64,000 nt of DNA from Nomia melanderi. Lineage: Eukaryota; Arthropoda; Insecta; Hymenoptera; Halictidae. A model generated the notes under the pieces. The model worked only from the letters and a program-made list of their open reading frames with translations. It was not told the origin of the DNA and did not search any database. The stretch lies in NCBI RefSeq assembly GCF_051020985.1, contig NW_027475160.1, positions 558,001 through 622,000 of the forward strand. Direction: 5' to 3'. Of the stretch, positions 24,782 to 35,952 are shown piece by piece. The stretch's first letter is position 1. Every line of letters starts with the position of its first letter. Position numbers and translations under genes: made by a program.

Positions 24782-24827
24782 AATTACAGATATTCGGAAT
24801 CCGTCACCCAAGGTCATGTAAAAATCC
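24782..24827 (+). repeat. 46-bp variant box 9
   Basis: Lies 1,726 bp after box 8, which is 10 monomers minus the 24-bp deletion at 24.27 kb. The upstream segment reads CACTGCCGAATG. Confidence 0.9.
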
Positions 24828-25903
24828 AATATATATCTGGTGATATCTCGGGTGCCATTACAGATAGCGCAATAAATCAAAGTGCATTGTCTGTAGGAGG
24901 CCCTGGCGCATGAATCTGTGCAGCGAGAACGACCTCGGACCACCAGGGGCCGATAAAACCACCGACACATGGGGCCGGACTGTCAGGGTCGGGGAAAAAT
25001 CCAATATATATCTGGTGATATCTCGGGTGCTATTACAGATAGCGCAATAAATCAAATTGGATTGTCTGTAGGAGGCCCTGGCGCATGAATCTGTGCAGCG
25101 GGATCGATATCGGACCACCAGGGGCCGACAAAATCACCGTCTCATGGGGCCGGACTGTCAGGGTCAGGGAAAAATCCAATATATATCTGGTGATATCTCG
25201 GGTGCTACTAGAGATTGCACAATAAATCAAAGTGATTTATCTGCAGGGGGGCCTGGCGCATGAATCTGTGCAGCGGGATCGTCCTCGGACCTCCAGGGGC
25301 CGTGAAAACCACCCTCTCATGAGGCCGGACACTCAGGGTCAGGGGAAAATCCAATATATATCTGGTGATATCTCGGGTGCTATTAGAGATAGCGCAATAA
25401 ACCAAAGTGAATTATCTGCAGGAGGCCCTGGCGCATGAATCTGTGCAGCGGGAACGATCTCGGACCACCAGGGGCCTAGAAAACTACCGTCTCATGGGGC
25501 CGTACACTCAGGGTCAGGGGAGAATCCATTATATATCTAGTGATATCTCGGGTGCTATTACAGATAGCGCGATAAATCAAAGTGCATTGTCTGTAGGAGG
25601 CCCTGTCGCATGAATCTGTGCAGCGGGATCGACCTCGGAACACCAGGGGCCGAGAAAATCACCGTCTCATGGGGCCGGACTGTCAGGGTCAGGGAAAAAT
25701 CCAATATATATATGGTGATATCTCGGGTGCTATTAGAGATAGCGCAATAAATCAAAGTGAATTATCTGCAGGGGGCCCTGGCGCATGAATCTGTGCAGCG
25801 GGATCGACCTAGGACCACGAGGGTACGAGAGAACCATCGACACATGGGGCCGGACTGTCAGGGTCAAGGAAAAATCCAATATATATCTGGTGATATCTCG
25901 GCT

Positions 25904-25931
25904 GCACTTTGAATTATTTCGCTATCTCTAA
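25904..25931 (-). other. In-register micro-inversion within one monomer
   Basis: These 28 bases are a perfect reverse complement of the segment that normally runs from TTAGAGATAGCG through AAATAATTC to AAAGTGC. The monomer keeps its normal length, and flanking bases continue in phase (GGTGATATCTCGG before, GTGCATGG after). The short AAGTGC end is therefore present in both orientations. The inverted copy has the GCGAAATAATTC form of the left domain, whereas the adjacent monomers read GCGCAATAAATC and GCAAAATAAATC. A replication template switch is a natural explanation. Confidence 0.92.
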
Positions 25932-26356
25932 GTGCATGGTCTGCAGGAGGCCCTAGCTCATGAATCTGTTCAGCGGGAGCGACCTCGGACCACCAGGGGC
26001 CGAGAAAACTACCGTCTCATGGGGCCGGACACTCAGGGTCAAGGAAAAATCCAATATATATCTGGTGATATCTCGGGTGCTATTACAGATAGCAAAATAA
26101 ATCAAAGTGCATTGTCTGTAGGAGGCCCTGGCGCATGAATCCGTGCAGCAGGATCGACCTCGGACCACCAGGGGCCGAGAAAATCACCGTCTCATGGGGC
26201 CGGACTGTCAGGGTCAGGGAAAAATCCAATATATATCTGGTGATATCTCGGGTGCTATTACAGATAGCACAATAAATCAAAGTGCATTGTCTGTAGGAGG
26301 CCCTGGCGCATGAATCCGTGCAGCGGGATCGACCTCGCACCACCAGGCGCTGAGAA

Positions 26357-26402
26357 AATTACAGATATTCGTAAGGCGTCACCCAAGGTCATGTAAAAAT
26401 CC
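26357..26402 (+). repeat. 46-bp variant box 10
   Basis: The most diverged box: GTAAGGCGTC replaces GGAATCCGTC. It lies 9 monomers after box 9 and is followed by CAGCATACATAAGG. Confidence 0.88.
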
Positions 26403-29400
26403 AGCATACATAAGGTGATACCTCGGGTGCTATAAGAGATAGCGCAATAAACCAAAGTGCATTGTCTGCAGGAGGACCTGGCGCATGAATCGGTGCAACG
26501 GGATCGACCTCCGACCACCAGGGGCCGAGAAAATCACCGTCTCATGGGGTCGGTCTGTCTGGGTCAGGGAAAAATCCAATATATATCTGGTGATATCTCG
26601 GGTACTATTAGAGATAACGCAATAAATCAAAGTGAATTATCTGCAAGGGACCCTGGCGCATGAATCTGTGCAGCGGGTTCGACCTCGGACAACGAGGGAC
26701 CGAGAAAACCATCGACAAATGGGGCCGGACTGTCAGGGTCAGGGAAAAATCCAATATATATCTGGTGGTATCTCGGGAGCTATTAGAGATAGCGCAATAA
26801 GCCAAAGTAAATTATCTGCAGAGGGGCCTGGCGCATGAATCTGTGCAGCCGGAACGACCTCGGACCACCAGGGGCCGAGAAAACTACCGTCTAATGGGGC
26901 CGGTCACTCAGGATCGGGGAAAAATCCAATATATATATGCTGATATCTCGGGTGCTACTAGAATTAGCGCAATAAATCAAAGTGCATTGTCTGCATAAGG
27001 CTCTAGCGCATGAATCTGTGCAGCCGGAACGACCTTGGACCACCAGGGGCCGAGAAAACCACCGACACATGTGGCCGGACACTCAGGGTCGGGGAAAAAT
27101 TCAATATATATATCTGGTGATATCTCGGGTGCTCTTACAGATAGCGCACTAAACCAAAGTAAACTATCTGCAGGAGGCCCTAGCGCATGAATCTGTGCAG
27201 CGGGATCGACCTCGGAACACCAGGGGCCGAGAAAATCACCGTCTCATGGGGCCGGACACTCAGGGTCAAGGAAAAATCCAATATATATCTGGTGATATCT
27301 CGGGTGCTATTAGAGATAGCGTAATAAATCAAAGTGAATTATCTGCAAGGGGCCCTGGCGCACGATTATGTGCAGCGGGATCGACCTCGGAGAACGAGGG
27401 ATCGAGAAAACCATCGACAAATGGGGCCGGACTGTCAGGGTCAAGGAAAAATCCAATATATATCCGGTGATATCTCGGGTGCAATTAGAGATACCGCAAT
27501 AAATCAAAGTGAATTATCTGCAGGGGGCCCTGGCGCATGAATCTGTGCAGCGGGAACGACCTCGGAACACCAGGGACCGAGAAAATCACCGTCTCATTGG
27601 GCCGGACTGTCAGGGTCAGGTAAAAATCCAATATATATCTGGTGATATCTCGGGTGCTATTAGAGATAGCGCAATAAATCAAAGTGAATTATCTGCAAGG
27701 GGCCCTGGCGCATGAATCTGTGCAGTTTGATCGACCTCGGAGCCCCAAGGGTCGAGAAAACCAACGAAACATGGGGCCGGGAACTCAGGGTCAGGGAAAA
27801 ATCCAATATATATCTGGTAATATCTCGGGTGCTATCAGAGATAGCGCAATAAACCAAAGTGAATTATCTGCAAGAGGCAGTAGCGCATGTATCTGTGCAG
27901 CCGGAACGTCCTCGGACCACCAGGCGCCGAGAAAACTACCGTCTAATGGGGCTGGACACTCAGGGTCAGGGAAAAATCCAATATGTATATGGTGATATCT
28001 CGGGTGCTATTGGAGATAGCGCAATAAATCAACGTGCATTGTCTGCATAAGGCTCTAGCGCATGAATATGTGCAGCCGGAACGACCTTGGACCACCGGGG
28101 GCTGAGAAAACGGCCGTCTAATGGGGCCGGACACTCAGGGTCAGGGAAAAATCCAGTATATATCCGGTGATATCTCGGGTACTATTAGAGATAACGCAAT
28201 AAATCAAAGTGAATTATCTGCAAGGGTCCCTGGCGCATGAATCTGTGCAGCGGGATCGACCTCGGACCACCAGGGGCCGAGAAAACTACCGTCTCATGGT
28301 GCCGGACTGTCAGGGTCAGGGAAAAATCCAGTATATATCCGGTGATATCTCGGGTGCTATTAGAGATAGCGCGATAAATCAAAGTGCTTTGTCTGCGGGA
28401 GGACCTGGCGCATGAATCTGTGCAGCGGCAACGACCTCGGACCACCAGGGGCCGAGAAAACCACTGATACATGATGCCGGACTGTCAGGATCAGGGAAAA
28501 ATCCAATATATATCTGGTTATATCTCGAGTGCTATTAGAGGTAGCGCAATAAACCAAAGTGAATTATCTATAGGAGGCCCTGGCGCATGAATCTGTGCAG
28601 CGGGATCGACCTCGGACAACCAGGGGCCGAGAAAATCACCGTCTCATGGGGCCGGACACTCAGGGTCAGGGGAAAATCCAATATATATCTGGTGATATCT
28701 CGGGTGCTATTACAGATAGCGCAATAAATCAAAGTGAATTATCGGCAGGGGTCCTGACGCATGAATATGTGCAGCGGGAACGATATCGGACCACCAGGGG
28801 CCGAGAAAACTACAGTCTCATGGGGACGGACACTCAGGGTCGGGGGAAAACCCAATATATATCTGGTTATATCTCGGGTGCTATTAGAGATAGCGCAATA
28901 AACCAAAGTGAATTATCTGCAGGAGGCCCTGGCGCATGAATCTGTGCAGCGGGAACGATCTCGGACCACCAGGGGCCTAGAAAACTACCGTCTCATGGGG
29001 CCGTACACTCAGGGTCAGGGGAGAATCCAATATATATCTAGTGATATCTCGGGTGCTATTACAGATAGCGCAATAAATCAAAGTGCATTGTCTGTAGGAG
29101 GCCCTGGCGCATGAATCTGTGCAGTGGGGTCGACCTCGGAACACCAGGGGCCGAGAAAATCACCGTCTCATGCGGCCGGACACTCAGGGTCAAGGAAAAA
29201 TCCAATATATATCTGGTGATATCTCGGGTGCTATTAGAGATAGCGCAATAAATCGAAGTGAATTATCTGCAAGGGGCCCTGGCGCACGAATCTGTGCAGC
29301 GGGATCGACCTCGGAGAACGAGTGACCGAGAAAACCATCGACAAATGGGGCCGGACTGTCAGGGTCAAGGAAAAATCCAATATATATCCGGTGATATCTC

Positions 29401-29726
29401 GGGTGCAATTAGAGATACCGCAATAAATCAAAGTGAATTATCTGCAGGGGGCCCTGGCGCATGAATCTGTGCAGCGGGAACGACCTCGGAACACCAGGGA
29501 CCGAGAAAATCTCCGTCTCATTGGGCCGGACTGTCAGGGTCAGGTAAAAATCCAATATATATCTGGTGATATCTCGGGTGCTATAATAGATAGCGCAATA
29601 AATCAAAGTGCATTGTCTGTAGGAGGCCCTGGCGCATGAATCCGTGCAGCGGGATCGACCTCGGACCACCAGGGGCCGAGAAAACCACCGTCTCATGGGG
29701 TCGGGCACTCAGGGTGAGGGAAAAAT

Positions 29727-31128
29727 CCAATATATATCTGGTGATATCTCGGGTGCTATTAGAGATAGCGCAATAAATCAAAGTGCATTGTCCGTAGGAG
29801 GCACTGGCGAATGAATCTGTGCGGCCGGAACGACCTCGGACCACCAGGGGCCGAGAAAACCACCGTCTCATGGGGCCGGACTGTCAGGGTCAGGGAAAAA
29901 TCCAGTATATATCCGGTGATATCTCGGGTGCTATTAGAGATATCGCAATAAATCAAAGTGAATTATCTGCAGGGGGGCCTGGCGAATGAATCTGTGCAGC
30001 GGGATCGACCTCGGACCACGAGGGACCGAGAAAACCATCGACACATGGGGCCGGACTGTCAGGGTCAAGGAAAAATCCAATATATATCTGGTGATATCTC
30101 GGGTGCTATTACAGATAGCGCAATAAACCAAAGTGAATTGTCTGCAGGAAGCATTGGCGCATGAATCCGTGCAGCGGGATCGACCTCGGACCACCAGGGG
30201 CCGAGAAAACCACCGTCTCATGGGGTCGGACACTCAGGGTCAGGGAAAACTCCAATATATATCTGGTGATATCTCGGGTGCTATTAGAGATAGCGCAATA
30301 AATCAAAGTGCATTGTCCGTAGGAGGCACTGGCGAATGAATCTGTGCGGCCGGAACGACCTCGGACCACCAGGGGCCGAGAAAACCACCGTCTCATGGGG
30401 CCGGACTGTCAGGGTCAGGGAAAAATCCAGTATAAATCCGGTGATATCTCGGGTGCTATTAGAGATATCGCAATAAATCAAAGTGAATTATCTGCAGGGG
30501 GGCCTGGCGAATGAATCTGTGCAGCGGGATCGACCTCGGACCACGAGGGACCGAGAAAACCATCGACACATGGGGCCGGACTGTCAGGGTCAAGGAAAAA
30601 TCCAATATATATCTGGTGATATCTCGGGTGCTATTACAGATAGCGCAATAAACCAAAGTGAATTGTCTGCAGGAAGCATTGGCGCATGAATCCGTGCAGC
30701 GGGATCGACCTTGGACCACCAGGGGCCGAGAAAACCACCGTCTCATGGGGTCGGACACTCAGGGTCAGGGAAAACTCCAATATATATCTGGTGATATCTC
30801 GGGTGCTATTAGAGATAGCGCAATAAATCAAAGTGCATTGTCCGTAGGAGGCACTGGCGAATGAATCTGTGCGGCCGGAACGACCTCGGACAACCAGGGG
30901 CCGAGAAAACCACCGTCTCATGGAGCCGGACTGTCAGGGTCAGGGAAAAATCCAGTATATATCCGGTGATATCTCGGGTGCTATTAGAGGTATCGCAATA
31001 AATCAAAGTGAATTATCTGCAGGGGGGCCTGGCGAATGAATCTGTGCAGCGGGATCGACCTCGGACCACGAGGGACCGAGAAAACCATCGACACATGGGG
31101 CCGGACTGTCAGGGTCAAGGAAAAATCC
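29727..31128 (+). repeat. Trimer higher-order repeat (525 bp), 2.7 copies
   Basis: Units at 29,727-30,251, 30,252-30,776 and 30,777-31,128 (partial) repeat with an exact offset of 525 bp. Each has one monomer with GTCCGTAGGAGGCACTGGCGAATG and GCGGCCGGAAC, one with AGATATCGC and GGGGGGCCTGGCGAATG, and one with GCAGGAAGCATTGGCG. Units differ by few bases, such as TATATATCC against TATAAATCC near 30,432 and CTCGGACC against CTTGGACC near 30,710. Further copies occur at 38.37-38.84 and 42.88-43.73 kb. Confidence 0.9.
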
Positions 31129-32936
31129 AGCATATATCTGGTGATATCCCGGGTGCTATTAGAGATAGCGCAATAAACCAAAGTGAATTGTCTGCAGGAA
31201 GTCTTGGCGCATGCATCTGTGCAGCGGGATCCACCTCGGACAACCAGGGGCCGAGAAAACCACCGTTTCATGGGGCCGGACACTCAGGGTCAGGGGAAAA
31301 TCCAATATATATCTGGTGATATCTCGGGTGCTATTAGAGATAGCGCAATAAACCAAAGTGAATTATCTATAGGAGGCCCTGGCGCATGAATCTGTGCAGC
31401 GGGATCCACCTCGGACAACCAGGGGCCGAGAAAACCACCGTCTCATGGGGCCGGACACTCAGGGTCAGGGGAAAATCCAATATATATCTGGTGATATCTC
31501 GGGTGCTATTACAGATAGCGCAATAAATCAAAGTGAATTATCTGCAAGGGGCCCTGGCGCACGAATCTGTGCAGCGGGATCGACCTCGGAGAACGAGGGA
31601 CCGAGAAAACCATCGACAAATGGGGCCGGACTGTCAGGGTCAAGGAAAAATCCAATATATATCCGGTGATATCTCGGGTGCAATTAGAGATACTTCAATA
31701 AATCAAAGTGAATTATCTGCAGGGGGCCCTGGCGCATGAATCTGTGCAGCGGGAACGACCTCGGAACACCAGGGACCGAGAAAATCACCGTCTCATTGGG
31801 CCGGACTGTCAGGGTCAGGTAAAAATCCAATATATATCTGGTGATATCTCGGGTGCTATAATAGATAGCGCAATAAATCAAAGTGCATTGTCTGTAGTAG
31901 GCCCTGACGCATGAATCCGTGCAGCGGCATCGACCTCGGACCACCAGGGGCCGAGAAAATCACCGTCTCATGGGGCCGGACTGTCAGGGTCAGGGAAAAA
32001 TCCAATATATATCTGGTTATATCTCGAGTGCTATTAGAGATAGCGCAATAAACCAAAGTGAATTATCTATAGGAGGCCCTGGCGCATGAATCTGTGCAGC
32101 GGGATCCACCTCGGACAACCAGGGGCCGAGAAAATTACAGATATTCGGAATCCGTCACCCAAGGTCATGTAAAAATCCAGCATACATAAGGTGATATCTC
32201 GCGTGCTATTAGAGATAGCGCAATAAAACAAAGTGCATTGTCTGCAGGAGGCCCTGGCGCATGAATCTGTGCAGCGGGAACGACCTCGGACCATCAAGGG
32301 CCGAGAAAACCACCGTCTCATGGGGCCGGACACTCAGGGTCAGGGGAAAATCCAATATATATCTGGTGATATCTCGGGTGCTATTACAGATAGCGCAATA
32401 AATCAAAGTGAATTATCTGCAGGGGTCCTGACGCATGAATATGTGCAGCGGGAACGATCTCGGACCACCAGGGGCCGAGAAAACTACCGTTTCATGGGGC
32501 CGGACACTCAGGGTCAGGGGAAAATCCAATATATATCTAGTGATATCTCGGGTGCTATTAGAGATAGCGCAACAAACCAAAGTGAATTATCTGCAGGAGG
32601 CCCTGGCGCATGAATCTGTGCAGCGGGAACGATCTCGGACCACCAGGGGCCTAGAAAACTACCGTCTCATGGGGCCGTACACTCAGGGTCAGGGGAGAAT
32701 CCAATATATATCTAGTGATATCTCGGGTGCTATTAGAGATAACGCAATAAATCAAAGTGAATTATCTGCAAGGGTCCCTGGCGCATGAATCTGTGCAGCG
32801 GGATCGACCTCGGACAACGAGGGACCGAGAAAACCATCGACAAACGGGGCCGGACTGTCAGCGTCAAGGAAAAATCCAATATATATCTGGTGATATCTCG
32901 GCTGCTATTAGAGATAGCGCAATAAACCAAAGTGAA
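30172..32936 (+). repeat. Segment X1, copy 1 (about 2.76 kb)
   Basis: This segment is repeated at 42,770-45,534 with an offset of 12,598 bp (72 x 175 - 2). The few differences I found include CTCGGGTG against CTCGCGTG in the monomer at about 32,370/44,968 and CGTTTCATGG against CGTCTCATGG at about 32,490/45,088. It contains most of the trimer repeat and one variant box (32,133). Its right end overlaps the start of X2. Confidence 0.88.
32133..32178 (+). repeat. 46-bp variant box 11
   Basis: Lies in segment X1 copy 1. It is followed by CAGCATACATAAGGTG, as after box 10, although the box itself is the common form. Confidence 0.9.
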
Positions 32937-35900
32937 TTGTCTGCCGGAAGCCTTGGCGCATGCATCTGTGCAGCGGGATCCACCTCGGACAACCAGGGGC
33001 CGAGAAAACCACCGTCTCATGGGGCCGGACACTCAGGGTCAGGGGAAAATCCAATATATATCTGGTGATATCTCGGGTGCTATTAGAGATAGCGCAATAA
33101 ACCAATGTGAATTATCTGCAGGAGGCCCTGTCGCATGAATCTGTGCTATGGGATCGACCTCGGACCACCAGGGCCCGCGAAAATCACCGTCTCATGGGGC
33201 CGGACTGTCAGGGTCAGGGAAAAATCATATGTATATCTGGTGATATCTCGGGTGCTATTAGAGATTGCGCAATACACCAAAGCGAATTGTCTGCAGGTAG
33301 CCCTGGCGCATGAATCTGTTCAGCGGGATCTACCTCGGACCACGAGGGACCGAGAAAACCATCGACACACGGGGCCGGACTGTCAGGGTCAAGGAAAAAT
33401 CCAATATATATCTGGTGATATCTCGGGTGCTATTAGAGATAGCGCAATAAATCAAAGTGCATTGTCTGTAGGAGGCCCTGGCGCATGAATCTGTGCAGTG
33501 GGATCGACCTCGGAACACCAGGGGCCGAGAAAATCACCGTCTCATGGGGCCGGACACTCAGGGTCAAGGAAAAATCCAATATATATCTGGTGATATCTCG
33601 GGTGCTATTATAGATAGCGCAATAAATCAAAGTGAATTATCTGCAAGGGGCCCTGGCGCACGAATCTGTGCAGCGGGATCGACCTCGGAGAACGAGGGAC
33701 CGAGAAAACCATCGACAAATGGGGCCGGACTGTCAGGGTCAAGGAAAAATCCAATATATATCCGGTGATATCTCGGGTGCTATTAGAGATAGCGCAATAA
33801 ATCAAAGTGCATTGTCCGTAGGAGGCACTGGCGAATGAATCTGTGCGGCCGGAACGACCTCGGACCACCAGGGGCCGAGAAAACCACCGTCTCATGGGGC
33901 CGGACTGTCAGGGTCAGGGAAAAATCCAATATATATCTGGTGATATCTCGGGTGCTATTACAGATAGCGCAATAAATCAAAGTGCCTTGTCTGTAGGAGG
34001 CACTGGCGAATGAATCTGTGCAGCCGGAACGACCTCGGACCACCAGGGGCCGAGAAAATTACAGATATTCGGAATCCGTCACCCAAGGTCATGTAAAAAT
34101 CCAGCATATATCTGGTGATATCCCGGGTGCTATTAGAGATAGCGCAATAAACCAAAGTGAATTGTCTGCAGGAAGCCTTGGCGCATGCATCTGTGCAGCG
34201 GGATCGACCTCGGACCACCAGGGCCCGCGAAAATCACCGTCTCATGGGGCCGGACTGTCAGGGTCAGGGAAAAATCATATGTATATCTGGTGATATCTCG
34301 GGTGCTATTAGAGATAGCGCAATACACCAAAGCGAATTGTCTGCAGGTAGCCCTGGCGCATGAATCTGTTCAGCGGGATCTACCTCGGACCACGAGGGAC
34401 CGAGAAAACCATCGACACACGGGGCCGGACTGTCAGGGTCAAGGAAAAATCCAATATATATCTGGTGATATCTCGGGTGCTATTAGAGATAGCGCAATAA
34501 ATCAAAGTGCATTGTCTGTAGGAGGCCCTGGCGCTTGAATCTGTGCTATGGGATCGACCTCGGACCACCAGGGGCCGAGAAAATCACCGTCTCATGGGGC
34601 CGGACTGCCAGGGTTAGGGAAAAATCATATATATATCTGGTGATATCTCGGGTGCTATTAGAGATAGCGCAATAAATGAAAGTGCTTTGTCTGCGGGAGG
34701 CCCTGGCGCATGAATCTGTGCAGCGGCAACGACCCCGGACCACCAGGGGCCGAGAAAACCACCGACACATGGGGCCGCACACTCAGGGTCAGGGAAAAAT
34801 CCAATATATACCTGGTGATATCTCGGGTGCTATTACAGATAGCGTAATAAACCAAAGTGAATCACCTGCAGGAGGCCCTGGCGCACGAATCTGTGCAACG
34901 GGAACGACCTCAGACCACCAGGGGCCGAAAAAACTACTGTCTCATGGGGCCGGACACTGAGGGTCAGGGGAAAATCCAATATATATCTGGTGATATCTCG
35001 GGTGCTATTACAGATAGCGCAATAAATCAAAGTTCATTGTCTGTAGGAGGCCCTGGCGCATGAGTCTGTTGAGCGGGAACGACCTCGGACCACCAGGGGC
35101 CGAGAAAACCACAGTCTCATGGAGCCGGACTGTCAGGGTCAGGGAAAAATCCATTATATATCTGGTGATATCTCGGGTGCTATTAGAGATAGCGCGATAA
35201 ATCAGAGTGCATTGTCAGCAGGAAGCCTTCGCGCATTATTCTGTGCAGCGGGAACGACCTCGGACCACCAGGGGCCGAGAAAACCACCGTCTCATAGGGC
35301 CGGACACTCAGGGTCAGGGAAAAATCCAATATATATCTGGTGATATCTCGAGTGCTATTACAGATAGCCCAATACATCAAAGTGCATTGTCTGTAGGAGG
35401 CCCTGTCGCATGAATTTGTGCTATGGGATCGACCTCGGACCACCAGGGCCCGCGAAAATCACCGTCTCATGGTGCCGGACTGTCAGGGTCAGGGAAAAAT
35501 CATATATATATCTGGTGATATCTCGGGTGCTATTAGAGATAGCGCAATACACCAAAGCGAATTGTCTGCAGGAAGCCCAGGCGCATGAATCTGTTCAGCG
35601 GGATCTACCTCGGACCACGAGGGACCGAGAAAACCATCGACACACGGGGCCGGACTGTCAGGGTCAAGGAAAAATCCAATATATATCTGGTGATATCTCG
35701 GGTGCTATTAGAGATAGCACAATAAACCAAAGTCAATTATCTGCAGGAGGCCCTGGCGCATGTATCTGGGCAGCGGGAACGACCTCGGACCACCAGGGGC
35801 CGAGAAAACCACCGTCTCATGGGGCCGGACACTCAGGGTCAGGGAAAAATCCAATATATATCTGGTGATATCTCGGGTGCTATTACAGATAGCGCAATAA

Positions 35901-35952
35901 GTCAAAGTTCATTGTCTGTAGGAGGCCCTGGCGCATGAGTCTGTTCAGCGGG
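32906..35952 (+). repeat. Segment X2, copy 1 (about 3.05 kb)
   Basis: This segment is present three times: here, at 39,730-42,776 (offset 6,824 bp) and at 46,729-49,774 (offset 13,823, then 13,822 bp). Comparing copies 1 and 2 I found two differences, CCAATGTG against CCTATGTG near 33,104 and ATGGTGCCGG against ATGGGGCCGG near 35,473, or about 99.9% identity. It includes the distinctive GTGCTATGGGATCG monomers and the GCGCATTATTCTG monomer, plus a variant box at 34,057. Confidence 0.92.
34057..34102 (+). repeat. 46-bp variant box 12
   Basis: Lies in X2 copy 1, 1,924 bp (11 monomers less one base) after box 11. The continuation is CAGCATATATCTGG with GATATCCCGGG. Confidence 0.9.

Larger units (their letters stand above)
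19454..25200 (+). repeat. Middle domain of the satellite array
   Basis: This domain is marked by variants mostly restricted to it. AGCGAGAACGACC replaces AGCGGGAACGACC near 19,695, 20,222, 20,397, 21,272, 23,197, 23,372, 24,407 and 24,922. GAAAACTTCTGTC appears near 19,905, 20,780, 21,655, 22,705 and 24,110. CCCTCGCGCATG also recurs. The monomers at about 19,628 and 24,325 share GGTGCAAATT, and about 200 bp around them is nearly the same (offset 4,701 bp, i.e. 27 x 175 minus the 24-bp deletion at 24.27 kb). The domain contains three variant boxes. Confidence 0.75.
25200..29726 (+). repeat. Heterogeneous monomer stretch without recent higher-order repeats
   Basis: Monomers here carry many private substitutions, for example CTACTAGAATTAGC near 26,956, CTGCATAAGGCTCTAGCG near 26,993 and 28,046, GCAGTTTGATCGACC near 27,723, and GTAAGGCGTC near 26,371. 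The closest internal matches (27.3-27.7 against 29.2-29.6 kb, offset 1,924 bp) differ at several positions. I found no block of more than about 1 kb that is nearly identical to another. This fits an older or less-exchanged part of the array. One variant box (26,357) and the micro-inversion lie here. Confidence 0.6.

Noticed and set aside
26670..26690. GGTTCGACCTC, close to an internal RNA polymerase III B box, suggesting a tRNA-derived repeat.
   Set aside because: Only 9 of 11 positions fit, most monomers read GGATCGACCTC or GGAACGACCTC, no A box lies at a suitable distance, and no cloverleaf can be drawn.
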